Program-made: the position numbers and the translations under genes
Source: Eudoraea adriatica DSM 19308
GTDB lineage: Bacteria > Bacteroidota > Bacteroidia > Flavobacteriales > Flavobacteriaceae
Direction of reading: 5' to 3'
DNA length: 64,000 nt
NCBI RefSeq assembly: GCF_000382125.1
Contig: NZ_KB907550.1
Span: 1-64,000, forward strand
Notes under the pieces: model-generated
Seen by the model: only the letters and a program-made list of their open reading frames with translations
Told to the model about the DNA's origin: nothing
Database searches by the model: none
Part shown: positions 7,745-15,557 of the stretch, in pieces
Layout: each line of letters starts with the position of its first letter
How positions within the stretch are numbered: the stretch's first letter is position 1

Positions 7745-9100
7745 ATGAAAAAAATAATATTAGTAGCAATAGTATTTCTTGCAATCAGCTGCCAAGAAAA
7801 ATCTAAAATTCCAGAAACAACCCAATTAGAGTCGTTTATTGATTCTTTATTTCAGATAAGCGTTGATAGTTCACAAATAGCAGGAGCATCAGTTTTGGTT
7901 TATCAAAATGGAAACACTCTTTTAAAAAAAACCTACGGATATGCAAGTTTAGAGCTTTCTGTATCTATACCTGAAAGCGGAGTTTTTGAAATTGGTTCGG
8001 TGACCAAGCAGTTTACAGCAGCAGCTATACTTAAATTAGTAGAAGCCAACAAGGTCTCATTAGATGATGATTTTACTCAATACTTAGATTTTGATACCAA
8101 AGGCAGAAAAGTTACTATTGATAATTTACTTAATCATACTTCAGGGATTCCAAGCTATACAAGTTTTGAAGAATTCGGAGAATTGATGATTCAAGATCAT
8201 CCAAGAGATTCATTAGTACGATTAGTAGAATCAAAGCCCTTTATGTTTGAACCAGGCGAAGCCTTGATATATAATAATTCAGCTTATTTTTTTCTGGGAT
8301 TAATTATTGAAAAAGTAACTGGACAGACATATGCAGAGTATTTAGAAGATACATTTTTTGAACCCTTAGGAATGGACAATACTTCCTATTGTTCAACATC
8401 AGAGATTACAAAAAATAAAGTTTATGGTTATGGCTACACTCCTGAAGGTCTTAAACAAAAAGGGTATTTGAATCATACATGGCCATATGCAGCGGGTTCA
8501 CTTTGTAGTACTACTGAAGATTTACTCACATGGATGACTGCTTTACACCGAGGGAAAGTATTATCTGAAACCTTATATCAATCTCTAATTACTCCAGACC
8601 AATTAAAAGATGGCTCCAATATATTATATGCAAAGGCTTTGGTTAACTACTCTGATTTTGGAAATCACAGAATTGGTCATGGAGGCGGTATAAATGGCTT
8701 CTTAACCGACACTAGATATTATCCAGAGGAAGATTTATACATGATTTGTCTAGTAAATACTACTGGGCCCAAAGGCGCCAGTTTCTTTGCAGATGCAATT
8801 ACATGGGAGTTACTCGAAAAGGAATCACCTCAAGGTAAAAAAATAGATATTAACACTAAACTTTTGGAAGGAAAATACAGAGGAGCAGTAAGAGGTTCTG
8901 ATAATTTTACAATAGAAGTTAAATCAACAGTAAATGGTCTCACAGTTAAATCGGAAAGGGATGATAAGGCAGATACTCTAAAAACATATATCGGTAACAA
9001 TACTTGGGCTGATGATAATACTAGAATAATTATAAAAAATAATGAGTATCGATTTGTGAATCCAAGCTCCTACTATATTCTTAAAAAGGAGATAGAATAA
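7745..9100 (+). CDS. class C beta-lactamase-fold serine hydrolase, lipoprotein (cassette 6)
   Basis: This 451-residue protein has a lipoprotein signal with lipobox LAISC (Cys16). The penicillin-recognising fold follows: SxxK as SVTK (S85-K88), YxN as YNN (Y176-N178), and a C-terminal HxG-type motif in HGGGINGF replacing KTG. About 90 residues after the catalytic domain form a DUF3471-like beta region. Members hydrolyse esters, amides or D-amino-acid peptides, and the substrate here is unknown. Most such proteins are not antibiotic-resistance enzymes. It is the only gene of cassette 6 and ends 5 bp before the next R'' core. A second cassette-borne relative is at 11637, and two chromosomal ones at 47134 and 62781. 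Confidence 0.87.
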   Translation: MKKIILVAIVFLAISCQEKSKIPETTQLESFIDSLFQISVDSSQIAGASVLVYQNGNTLLKKTYGYASLELSVSIPESGVFEIGSVTKQFTAAAILKLVEANKVSLDDDFTQYLDFDTKGRKVTIDNLLNHTSGIPSYTSFEEFGELMIQDHPRDSLVRLVESKPFMFEPGEALIYNNSAYFFLGLIIEKVTGQTYAEYLEDTFFEPLGMDNTSYCSTSEITKNKVYGYGYTPEGLKQKGYLNHTWPYAAGSLCSTTEDLLTWMTALHRGKVLSETLYQSLITPDQLKDGSNILYAKALVNYSDFGNHRIGHGGGINGFLTDTRYYPEEDLYMICLVNTTGPKGASFFADAITWELLEKESPQGKKIDINTKLLEGKYRGAVRGSDNFTIEVKSTVNGLTVKSERDDKADTLKTYIGNNTWADDNTRIIIKNNEYRFVNPSSYYILKKEIE

Positions 9101-9105
9101 CGAAA

Positions 9106-9158
9106 GGCTAACAATGTATAAGCGGCATTAAAACGACCGCTTATACGAAACGTTAAAT
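9106..9158 (+). repeat. attC site (compact, 53 bp)
   Basis: R'' core GGCTAAC (9106-9112) exactly complements GTTAGCC at 7716. R' core is GTTAAAT (9152-9158). The perfect stem GTATAAGCGG/CCGCTTATAC encloses an 11-nt loop. Confidence 0.9.
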
Positions 9159-9584
9159 TGCATTGGTTTACTCATAACGGTAAAGGGTAGTTTAAGCTTA
9201 TCATTCTAAACCAACTTAGCGCGGCTAAATTTTAAGCAGGTAATTTAAAGCTAAAAGTTTCATTGCAAGGCTCATGCTAATAAACGTGGTCGGCTTGATA
9301 TTACCCCTCTCACTGATCTCGCCCTACACGTCCGCCCACAAGCCCCTCTCACTGTTGACTTCGCCCGTCTCGGCCTACGCACCCAGTAGTTCTACTACAC
9401 AGTCGCACCCGTTAAGGGCTTCTCTCTGTTTTCGCCCGGCCCGGCTTGCGCGCAAAAATCCCCTTACACTGGCGATCACTCCCGCACGGCTTCCCTGCAC
9501 TTTCAATGTAAACTTGTTGGTGCCGATCATTCTTAATGCTTCGTATTCCCGACCAATTAATGGGGCTTAAAATTTAAAAGACCA
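9159..9584. other. cassette 7: GC-rich block, open on both strands, no assignable gene
   Basis: About 300 bp (9274-9570) is clearly richer in C and G than the surrounding AT-rich cassettes. The plus strand has a 98-codon frame (9274-9570, starting MLINVVGLILPLSL). The minus strand has an open stretch reading GREYEALRMIGTNKFTLK and on to a stop near 9387. Neither product is recognised, and neither has a clear ribosome-binding site. The opening core GTTAAAT does not match the closing core ACGCAAC, unlike in most other cassettes, so two cassettes may have fused here by deletion. A non-coding role cannot be excluded. Confidence 0.4.
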
Positions 9585-9784
9585 ACGCAACCAAACAAAA
9601 TGTAAAAACCATATTGTACAAGTTTCAAATAAAGCGGCAGGGGGTAACTGCCATAATTCATATTTTATTAAGCCACGTACAGATGATTATCAAATTGGCA
9701 GAGAAAGCTTAGTAGGTAAAATATAAATTATTATCTTAAGGCAATGAATAAACGTTAATACGGTTTTTACATCAAGCGTTATGG
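9585..9784 (+). repeat. attC site (long, 200 bp)
   Basis: R'' core ACGCAAC (9585-9591) and R' core GTTATGG (9778-9784) flank ATGTAAAAACC near 9601, which pairs with GGTTTTTACAT near 9762. The R'' core does not match the opening core of cassette 7 (GTTAAAT). Confidence 0.8.
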
Positions 9785-9802
9785 GCAATTAAAAAATGAA
9801 AA

Positions 9803-11500
9803 ATGAAATTAACAATAAAAGGAATTTTACTATTTGTCATTTTAAGTGGGTGCAAGGCGCCAGAATCTTTTGATGTTCTAATTAAAAATGGACAGATCAT
9901 AGACGGTTCTGGAAATCCATCATACATAGGTGATGTTGGAATTAATGCTGATACTATTGCAGCAATCGGAGTTCTTAAAAATATGACAGGAAAACTCGAA
10001 ATTGATGCGACTGGATTAGTAGTTGCTCCTGGGTTCATTAATATGCTCTCTTGGGCAACTGAATCTTTAATTGAAGATGGGAAATCACAAAGCGATATTA
10101 GACAAGGAATAACCTTAGAAGTATTTGGAGAAGGCTGGTCTATGGGGCCATTGAATGAAGCATTAAAACAAGAAAGGTCAACATCTCAGGGCAATATAAA
10201 ATACGATATAGATTGGACCACCTTAGATGAATATTTAGAGTCTTTAGTTAAACGTGGAATTTCTCCTAATGTAGCGTCATTTATTGGAGCAACAACAGTT
10301 AGGATTAATCATATTGGTTATGAAGATCGTGAGCCAACTAATGAAGAAATGGAATCAATGAAAGCCATGGTTAAACAAGCCATGGAAGAAGGTGCACTAG
10401 GTGTTGGTTCTTCCTTAATTTATGCTCCTGCCTTTTATTCGAGTACAGAAGAACTCATCGAATTATGCAAGGCGGCTTCAGAATACGATGGTATGTATAT
10501 ATCTCACATGAGAAGTGAAGGCAATCGACTATTACAAAGCATAGATGAATTAATACAGATTGCAGACAAAGCAAATATTAGAGCAGAAATATATCATTTA
10601 AAAATGGCTGGTAAAGACAACTGGTACAAATTTGATGATGTGGTTAAAAAAATTGATTCTGCCAGATCAGATGGATTAGACATCACAGCAGATATGTATA
10701 CCTATACAGCTGGATCCACTGGTTTAAATGCATCTATGCCCCCGTGGGTACAAGAAGGCGGATATGACAAATGGGCTGAACGACTAAAAGACCCTAAAAT
10801 TAGAAGACGTGTTTATAAAGAAATGACAACAGATACTGATGAGTGGGAAAATTTAATGTATGCAGCCGGAACAGCTGATAATTTGTTATTAGTTAGTTTT
10901 AAAAATGACAGCTTGCGTCATTATACAGGTAAAACCCTTGCTGAAGTTGCAAAAATTCACGGTAAAAGTCCTGAAGAAACTGCAATGGATTTAGTAATTG
11001 CTGATGGTAGCCGTGTTGGAACAACTTATTTTTTAATGTCCGAAGAAAATTTAAAAAAGCAAATAGCATTACCATACATGAGTTTTGGTTCCGATGCAGG
11101 TTCATTAGCTCCTGAAGGTGTGTTTTTAGAATCTAACACTCACCCGAGAGCTTATGGTAATTTTTCTAGACTACTTGGTAAATATGTTCGTGATGAAAAA
11201 ATAATTTCATTAGAAGAAGCAATAAGAAAATTAACATCACTACCGGCATCAAACTTAAAAATTAAAAACAGAGGAAGTTTAGCTGAAGGCTATTTTGCCG
11301 ACATAGCCATTTTTAATCCTGAAACAATAAAAGATCATTCAACCTTTGCCGAGCCTCATCAGTTTTCAACTGGGATGGAACATGTTATAATAAATGGTGA
11401 ACAGGTGTTAAAATATGGCGAACATACTGGAGCCCTGCCTGGAAAGGTGGTAAGAGGGCCAGGATGGATAAAAAAAGCCCATAACAATGGCTATAAGTAA
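9803..11500 (+). CDS. D-aminoacylase-like amidohydrolase, lipoprotein (cassette 8)
   Basis: This 565-residue amidohydrolase-superfamily protein has a lipoprotein signal (lipobox LSGC, Cys17). It matches N-acyl-D-amino-acid deacylases: the N-terminal SFDVLIKNGQIIDGSG strand, later metal or substrate residues H235 (ISHMRSEG), H265 (YHLKMAG) and D431 (FGSDAG), and the C-terminal GSLAEGYFADIAIFNP strand. The usual HxH pair after VAPGFI is absent and reads NMLSWA (from residue 80). The enzyme must therefore use a single metal site or belong to a divergent subfamily. The last seven codons, including the stop, lie inside the following attC, so the cassette gene and its recombination site overlap. 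Function as a deacylase is probable but not proven. Confidence 0.82.
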   Translation: MKLTIKGILLFVILSGCKAPESFDVLIKNGQIIDGSGNPSYIGDVGINADTIAAIGVLKNMTGKLEIDATGLVVAPGFINMLSWATESLIEDGKSQSDIRQGITLEVFGEGWSMGPLNEALKQERSTSQGNIKYDIDWTTLDEYLESLVKRGISPNVASFIGATTVRINHIGYEDREPTNEEMESMKAMVKQAMEEGALGVGSSLIYAPAFYSSTEELIELCKAASEYDGMYISHMRSEGNRLLQSIDELIQIADKANIRAEIYHLKMAGKDNWYKFDDVVKKIDSARSDGLDITADMYTYTAGSTGLNASMPPWVQEGGYDKWAERLKDPKIRRRVYKEMTTDTDEWENLMYAAGTADNLLLVSFKNDSLRHYTGKTLAEVAKIHGKSPEETAMDLVIADGSRVGTTYFLMSEENLKKQIALPYMSFGSDAGSLAPEGVFLESNTHPRAYGNFSRLLGKYVRDEKIISLEEAIRKLTSLPASNLKIKNRGSLAEGYFADIAIFNPETIKDHSTFAEPHQFSTGMEHVIINGEQVLKYGEHTGALPGKVVRGPGWIKKAHNNGYK

Positions 11501-11608
11501 TTGCTTGTTCTCGCCTACTTTGGAAATTCCTGCGGAATTTCCAACTTGGTGCGTACTTGCAAAGTTAAGTGCTAAACCACGCAACTACTCATAGCCGAGA
11601 CGTTAGAA
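11479..11608 (+). repeat. attC site (intact relative of the IS110-interrupted site)
   Basis: R'' core CCATAAC (11479-11485) exactly complements GTTATGG at 9778. R' core is GTTAGAA (11602-11608). GGCTAT pairs with ATAGCC. The inner palindrome is GGAAATTCC/GGAATTTCC, different in sequence from that at 338-460 but folding the same way. The 5' part encodes the end of the preceding amidohydrolase. Confidence 0.9.
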
Positions 11609-11636
11609 GGAATACAAATCAAATTAATCTAGGACT

Positions 11637-13607
11637 ATGAGAGCATTTTATCTACTTATTTTAGTTGTCGTCATTTCATGCGAAAACAAACAAAGCATCA
11701 ATTATTCAGGAGATTTGAAAATTGGTGTCGAGCAATCTGATAGTCTCTCTCAAAAAGAAGTCAAATCCTACACTTTGGAGCTAGATTCAGGGACTTACAT
11801 ATATGGATATGTGAATCAAATAACTGTAGATGTAATTGTTGAATTAAAGAATGACCAACAAGAAACAGTTGATTCCTTTGATGGTCCTGCAAAAGGACCC
11901 GAAAATTTCAGTTTTGAAATTAATAAATCGGGTACTTACGCACTCGAAATCAAGCCATTTGAAGAAGAGTCAGGGTCTTACAAAGTAATTTTATTGGATG
12001 TTGATCCAATCGCCAAAGATCCTGAAAAACGTGTAGATCAATTGATGACATTTTACTCAGATGATAATCCCGGGGGGAGTATTGGTGTGCTGAAAGATGG
12101 TAATTTGATTTTTTCAAAAGCCTACGGTAAGGCCAATCTGACTCATAATTTGGATTTTCAAGTAGATATGCCAACAAACATCGGGTCTGTTTCCAAGCAG
12201 TTCACGGCAATGGCAATTTTGTTACTTGAAAAACAGGGTAAACTTTCTCTTGATGATGATGTCAGAAAGCATATTCCAGAATTACCTGACCTGGGTGAAG
12301 TAGTTAAGATTCAAAACGTACTAAATCACACCAATGGGTGGAGAGAAGTTTATAATCTAATGGCAATAACCGGATGGAATGGTGAGGACAAACTTTTAAG
12401 AGAAGTAGTGCTTAGAATGCTACAAAAGCAGACTGAATTTCAAACAGCTCCCGGAGAGGAATTCAACTATAATAACTCCGCATATATCATGGCTGCTCTG
12501 ATCGTTGAACGAGTTTCGGGACTGGACTTTCCTACCTTCCTCAAAGAAAATATTTTCCAACCTCTTGCTATGAATAACTCGCACGTGAGGCGCGACCCTA
12601 CTACGATTATTCCTAGAAGTACACAAGGTTACTCAAATAGTGAATTTGGATACATTGAATCCGGTGATCTCTATGCAGCCTATGGAGCAGGAGCTATATA
12701 CACTACTCCTGAGGACCTCTCCAAATGGCTCAATAACTTTGAAAATGCGACAATAGGTGGCCCCGATGTAATTGAAAAGCTCATTACCCCTGGATTTCTG
12801 AACAATGGTGATACCATGACTTATGCCCTTGGGATAGGGGTTGGCGAATACAAAGGACTTCAGCGATATGCGCATAGTGGGGCTGATATTGCTCATCGAG
12901 CCATGTTAGTATATTTTCCTGAAATAAGATCTGGAGTAATCGCACTCAGTAATAATGCAAGCTTTTCAGGTAGCACTGCATATCGAATTGCAGATGCATT
13001 TTTTAAGGACAATTTAAAGGCCGAAGATGAGAAAAAAGAGGAAGGCAATAAAGAAGAGATCACTTTACCTGAAGAGACACTTAAAAAATATGTTGGCAAA
13101 TACAGAGCTGACGGGATTGGATTGATTATCGAATATAAATTAGAAAAAGGTCAGCTAGTGGCTTACCCAACAGGACAGTCCTCATTAAAATTAAAGCCTA
13201 CTTCAGAAAACTCATTCGATTATATCGGGGTTGAGGCTACCATTCAATTTAATTCTGATGATGAAGGGGAATTTAAATCAGCTACTTATACTCAGGGCGG
13301 CTCTGATATTGAGTTGGCTAAGCTTCCTCCGTTTAATCCATCTTTAGAAGAATTAGTTGAATATACTGGTACATATTTTAGTGAAGAATTAGAAACATTT
13401 TACAGAATTGCTGTGGAAGATAGCACACTGACTGCTCTCCATCGGAATATGGAAAACATCAAACTGACTCCAGCTAACGTTGATAGTTTTAGCGGAAGTG
13501 TTTTCTTTATAGGTGAAATGGCATTTCAAAGAAATGATGAGGGAGTCATTGATGCATTCACCGTTTCGAATGGTAGAACAAAGGGTATACTTTTTAAACG
13601 TCAGTAA
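11637..13607 (+). CDS. class C beta-lactamase-fold serine hydrolase with N-terminal pre-peptidase-like domain (cassette 9)
   Basis: This 656-residue lipoprotein (lipobox VVISC, Cys15) has four parts. An N-terminal beta-sandwich of about 100 residues resembles bacterial pre-peptidase (PPC-like) domains (SYTLELDSGTYIYGYV, GTYALEIKPFEEESGSYKV). The catalytic beta-lactamase fold has SVSK (S184-K187), YNN in FNYNNSAY, and HSG in YAHSGADIAHR. A short Lys/Glu linker lies near 464-475. Two C-terminal lipocalin/DUF3471-like repeats follow (KKYVGKYRADGIG and VEYTGTYFSEELET). The substrate is unknown. It is the single gene of cassette 9, which starts 29 bp after the R' core. The ending and starting cores are exactly complementary. 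Confidence 0.87.
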   Translation: MRAFYLLILVVVISCENKQSINYSGDLKIGVEQSDSLSQKEVKSYTLELDSGTYIYGYVNQITVDVIVELKNDQQETVDSFDGPAKGPENFSFEINKSGTYALEIKPFEEESGSYKVILLDVDPIAKDPEKRVDQLMTFYSDDNPGGSIGVLKDGNLIFSKAYGKANLTHNLDFQVDMPTNIGSVSKQFTAMAILLLEKQGKLSLDDDVRKHIPELPDLGEVVKIQNVLNHTNGWREVYNLMAITGWNGEDKLLREVVLRMLQKQTEFQTAPGEEFNYNNSAYIMAALIVERVSGLDFPTFLKENIFQPLAMNNSHVRRDPTTIIPRSTQGYSNSEFGYIESGDLYAAYGAGAIYTTPEDLSKWLNNFENATIGGPDVIEKLITPGFLNNGDTMTYALGIGVGEYKGLQRYAHSGADIAHRAMLVYFPEIRSGVIALSNNASFSGSTAYRIADAFFKDNLKAEDEKKEEGNKEEITLPEETLKKYVGKYRADGIGLIIEYKLEKGQLVAYPTGQSSLKLKPTSENSFDYIGVEATIQFNSDDEGEFKSATYTQGGSDIELAKLPPFNPSLEELVEYTGTYFSEELETFYRIAVEDSTLTALHRNMENIKLTPANVDSFSGSVFFIGEMAFQRNDEGVIDAFTVSNGRTKGILFKRQ

Positions 13608-13617
13608 GAAATAGTCC

Positions 13618-13734
13618 TTCTAACAAACACTAAAATGAATATGCGAGCTGAGCACTTTGATATGACAATGCGAAATAGAAATTTCCGTGCTTCCAGCAAA
13701 TGGGCCGCATACTCATTTTAGTTGAGCGTTAGGC
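13618..13734 (+). repeat. attC site
   Basis: R'' core TTCTAAC (13618-13624) exactly complements GTTAGAA at 11602. R' core is GTTAGGC (13728-13734). ACTAAAATGAATATGCG pairs with CGCATACTCATTTTAGT. An inner hairpin GGAAATTTC-type stem is present. Confidence 0.9.
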
Positions 13735-13739
13735 AACAT

Positions 13740-13783
13740 TTGCCAAGCTCGTGAAAAATACTTATCTTTGACGTTAGTAACGT
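13740..13783 (+). promoter_or_regulatory. higBA promoter with palindromic operator
   Basis: TTG (13740-13742), a 20-bp spacer and TATCTTTG (13763-13770) form a Bacteroidetes promoter. Directly downstream, over the expected transcription start, lies a perfect 6-bp inverted repeat ACGTTA-G-TAACGT (13771-13783). It is a likely operator for the HigA-type antitoxin encoded next. The -7 element and operator are inside cassette 10, so the cassette brings its own regulated promoter. Confidence 0.75.
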
Positions 13784-13794
13784 AAAACAAAAGC

Positions 13795-14076
13795 ATGATT
13801 GTTTCCTTTGGCTCGAAAGAGACCGAAAAAATATGGAGTGGAATCCGTGTAAAGAAAATGCCGATTGAAATTCAGAACGTTGGGCGTCGGAAATTGAGAA
13901 TGTTGAACAACTCTCAGGATATTAATGATTTGCGAATTCCCCCCTCAAACCGACTTGAAAAACTGACTGGAAAATTGGGCAAATTTTATAGTATACGGAT
14001 TAACAAACAATGGCGGATAATCTTCGTGTGGAACAAAGGAAACGCAAGCGAAGTGGAGATAATAGATTATCATTAA
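13795..14076 (+). CDS. higB: HigB/RelE-family mRNA interferase toxin
   Basis: This 93-residue protein matches the HigB group of RelE-fold ribosome-dependent endoribonucleases. It starts MIVSFGSKETEKIWSG, has the central RRKLRMLNN..DINDLRIPPSNRLEKL block, and ends with the conserved FYSIRINKQWRIIFVW..ASEVEIIDYH strands with Arg residues typical of the active site. It would cleave mRNA on translating ribosomes when free of antitoxin. The toxin gene precedes the antitoxin gene, the usual higBA order. It is followed 11 bp later by higA in the same cassette. The TATCTTTG promoter and palindrome lie just upstream. Confidence 0.92.
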   Translation: MIVSFGSKETEKIWSGIRVKKMPIEIQNVGRRKLRMLNNSQDINDLRIPPSNRLEKLTGKLGKFYSIRINKQWRIIFVWNKGNASEVEIIDYH

Positions 14077-14087
14077 AAAGTAGAAAA

Positions 14088-14390
14088 ATGGAAAAGTTAG
14101 CTAATGTGCATCCTGGCGAAATTTTGTTTCACGAGTTTCTCGAACCTCTTGAAATTACAGCGTATCGACTTTCAAAAGATTTGAAGATACCTCAAACACG
14201 GATTTCGGAAATCGTAAAAGGTAATCGTAGAATAACGGCCGACACAGCTTTGCGATTGAGCAAATATTTCGGGAATTCCGCCAAGTTCTGGCTCGGACTT
14301 CAAGATGATTATGATATCGAAGAAGAACGTGACGAAAAAAAAGCCGAACTTGACGAGATAAAACAGTACGGAAATAAAAACGTTGCCTAA
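14088..14390 (+). CDS. higA: HigA-family antitoxin (XRE helix-turn-helix)
   Basis: This 100-residue protein begins MEKLANVHPGEILFHEFLEPL and has the XRE helix-turn-helix (ITAYRLSKDLKIPQTRISEIVKGNRRIT), followed by the HigA signature TALRLSKYFGNSAKFWLGLQDDYD. It should neutralise HigB and repress the operon through the palindrome at 13771-13783. The ATG at 14088 is chosen over an upstream in-frame ATG (14010) because the latter lies inside higB and adds a basic extension not found in the family. The gene's final codons overlap the R'' core of the next attC (GCCTAAC supplies the stop TAA). Confidence 0.92.
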   Translation: MEKLANVHPGEILFHEFLEPLEITAYRLSKDLKIPQTRISEIVKGNRRITADTALRLSKYFGNSAKFWLGLQDDYDIEEERDEKKAELDEIKQYGNKNVA

Positions 14391-14571
14391 CAAAACCTAT
14401 GAACAATACGGGCTTAGGGTTTACCTGCCTACTGGCAGGCAGGTCCGCAAAATCTTATGGATTTTGCTCTGGACAAGAAAAAATAAATCAAAACAACTAG
14501 ATTTCGCTATGTGCTTGGCGGAAAGCAAACACCAATTTGCCCCCGTACTGTTCATAGCCAAACCGTTGTGC
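14385..14571 (+). repeat. attC site
   Basis: R'' core GCCTAAC (14385-14391) exactly complements GTTAGGC at 13728. R' core is GTTGTGC (14565-14571). CCTATGAACAATACGGGC pairs with CCCGTACTGTTCATAGCC. A nested ACCTGCCTACTGGCAGGCAGGT palindrome sits in the centre. Confidence 0.9.
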
Positions 14572-14630
14572 TTAATTCCTGTAACATATTATCCTTAAAA
14601 TAGGTTGACTAAAAATTAAACAATTTTTTT

Positions 14631-14657
14631 GTAACCTAATATTGTAAAAATATCGTC
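14631..14657 (+). promoter_or_regulatory. possible ECF-type promoter (GTAAC-N18-CGTC)
   Basis: GTAAC (14631-14635) and CGTC (14654-14657), with a T-rich stretch before GTAAC, resemble promoters often seen ahead of ECF sigma-factor regulated genes in Bacteroidetes. A closely similar arrangement precedes the lipoprotein gene of another cassette (16704-16729). The assignment rests on the shared pattern and on position only. Confidence 0.45.
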
Positions 14658-14705
14658 ATATGAATTAATATGAACGCGTTGTACATAATTAAAATCTAAG
14701 AAAGT

Positions 14706-15326
14706 ATGAAAAAATTAATTAAATACAGTGGAGTAGCTCTAGTTATGGCTGGAATTTTCTTTGCAATACCTAACACGGTTATTTTACCTTTTGTAGACTT
14801 CGGGTCACCTTTTAGTAAATTATTGACATCTACTTCTTTTTTTTACAGAATGATTTTCGCTGCTTTAACTGTAGCATTTCTTCAATTTGGAGTTTTTGGA
14901 ATTTATTTACATCATAGTAAAATAGAACGTGCAAAATTATTCAGGGACGTTACTTTCATAATAGCTTTTTTCGGGAGTGCCTTTATGATGGCTAATGAGT
15001 GGCATCAAATATTTGTTCTTCCAGAGATTGCCAATTTAAACCCTGATTCCGTAGATAAATTAGGTACTTCAGATCAATCCAGTCGTTATGCAATTGGATT
15101 TATGATTGCATTAGTAACGTTTTCATTAGGCTGGATCTTGTTTAGCATATCACTTTTGATAAGCAGAAAATTAAAACGTTTAGGACCTATTTTAGTACTT
15201 GCAGGATTTTTTATTATTCCTCTATTTTCAGGAATATTTACACCAATAATAGGTGGCATTATTGGAGGTATAGTACTTGGAATAGGATTTTTCTTAATAG
15301 GGCTTGAATTAATTAAATCAAGTTGA
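14706..15326 (+). CDS. hypothetical six-helix integral membrane protein (cassette 11)
   Basis: This 206-residue protein is strongly hydrophobic. About six transmembrane segments are visible (near residues 7-29, 48-68, 81-95, 128-150, 158-175 and 176-202), the last rich in Gly/Ile (GGIIGGIVLGIGFFLIGLELI). A motif-like EWHQIFVLPEI loop lies between helices 3 and 4. I do not recognise the family. The layout recalls small DUF4386-type membrane proteins, but no defining motif supports that. It is the only gene of cassette 11 and is preceded by a GTAAC/CGTC promoter candidate, suggesting stress-type (ECF) control. Confidence 0.7.
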   Translation: MKKLIKYSGVALVMAGIFFAIPNTVILPFVDFGSPFSKLLTSTSFFYRMIFAALTVAFLQFGVFGIYLHHSKIERAKLFRDVTFIIAFFGSAFMMANEWHQIFVLPEIANLNPDSVDKLGTSDQSSRYAIGFMIALVTFSLGWILFSISLLISRKLKRLGPILVLAGFFIIPLFSGIFTPIIGGIIGGIVLGIGFFLIGLELIKSS

Positions 15327-15344
15327 ATACTTGTTTAAAACTAA

Positions 15345-15536
15345 GCACGGCTATAATTCATCGCTGCTTTCCTGCTTAATTGAAATTTCCTACATTTAAA
15401 TAAAACTAAAACTGGCTTGAATGGTTGAAAGGCCAGGGCTCGCTTTGCCTGATCGAATTTCTAACACTAACCGTGTTAGATCCTACGCTGAGCTTCGCCC
15501 TATGCCGTGCCGTAATCATAGCCAAAGCCGTTATGC
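15345..15536 (+). repeat. attC site with damaged R'' core
   Basis: R' core is GTTATGC (15530-15536). GGCTATAATTC (15349-15359) pairs with GTAATCATAGCC. The expected R'' core for cassette 11 is GCACAAC, but the sequence reads GCAC followed directly by GGCTAT, as if the three bases AAC were lost. The centre contains nested palindromes. Confidence 0.75.
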
Positions 15537-15557
15537 TCAATAAAATATCAGACATAA

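Noticed and set aside
12893-13099. Minus-strand frames within the cassette 9 hydrolase
   Set aside because: Low-complexity Ser-rich shadows of a Glu/Lys-rich coding strand.
7745-13607. Cassette serine hydrolases as antibiotic-resistance beta-lactamases
   Set aside because: They have the class C fold but use HGG/HSG instead of the KTG motif and carry extra C-terminal domains typical of peptidase or esterase relatives. Nothing indicates beta-lactam resistance.
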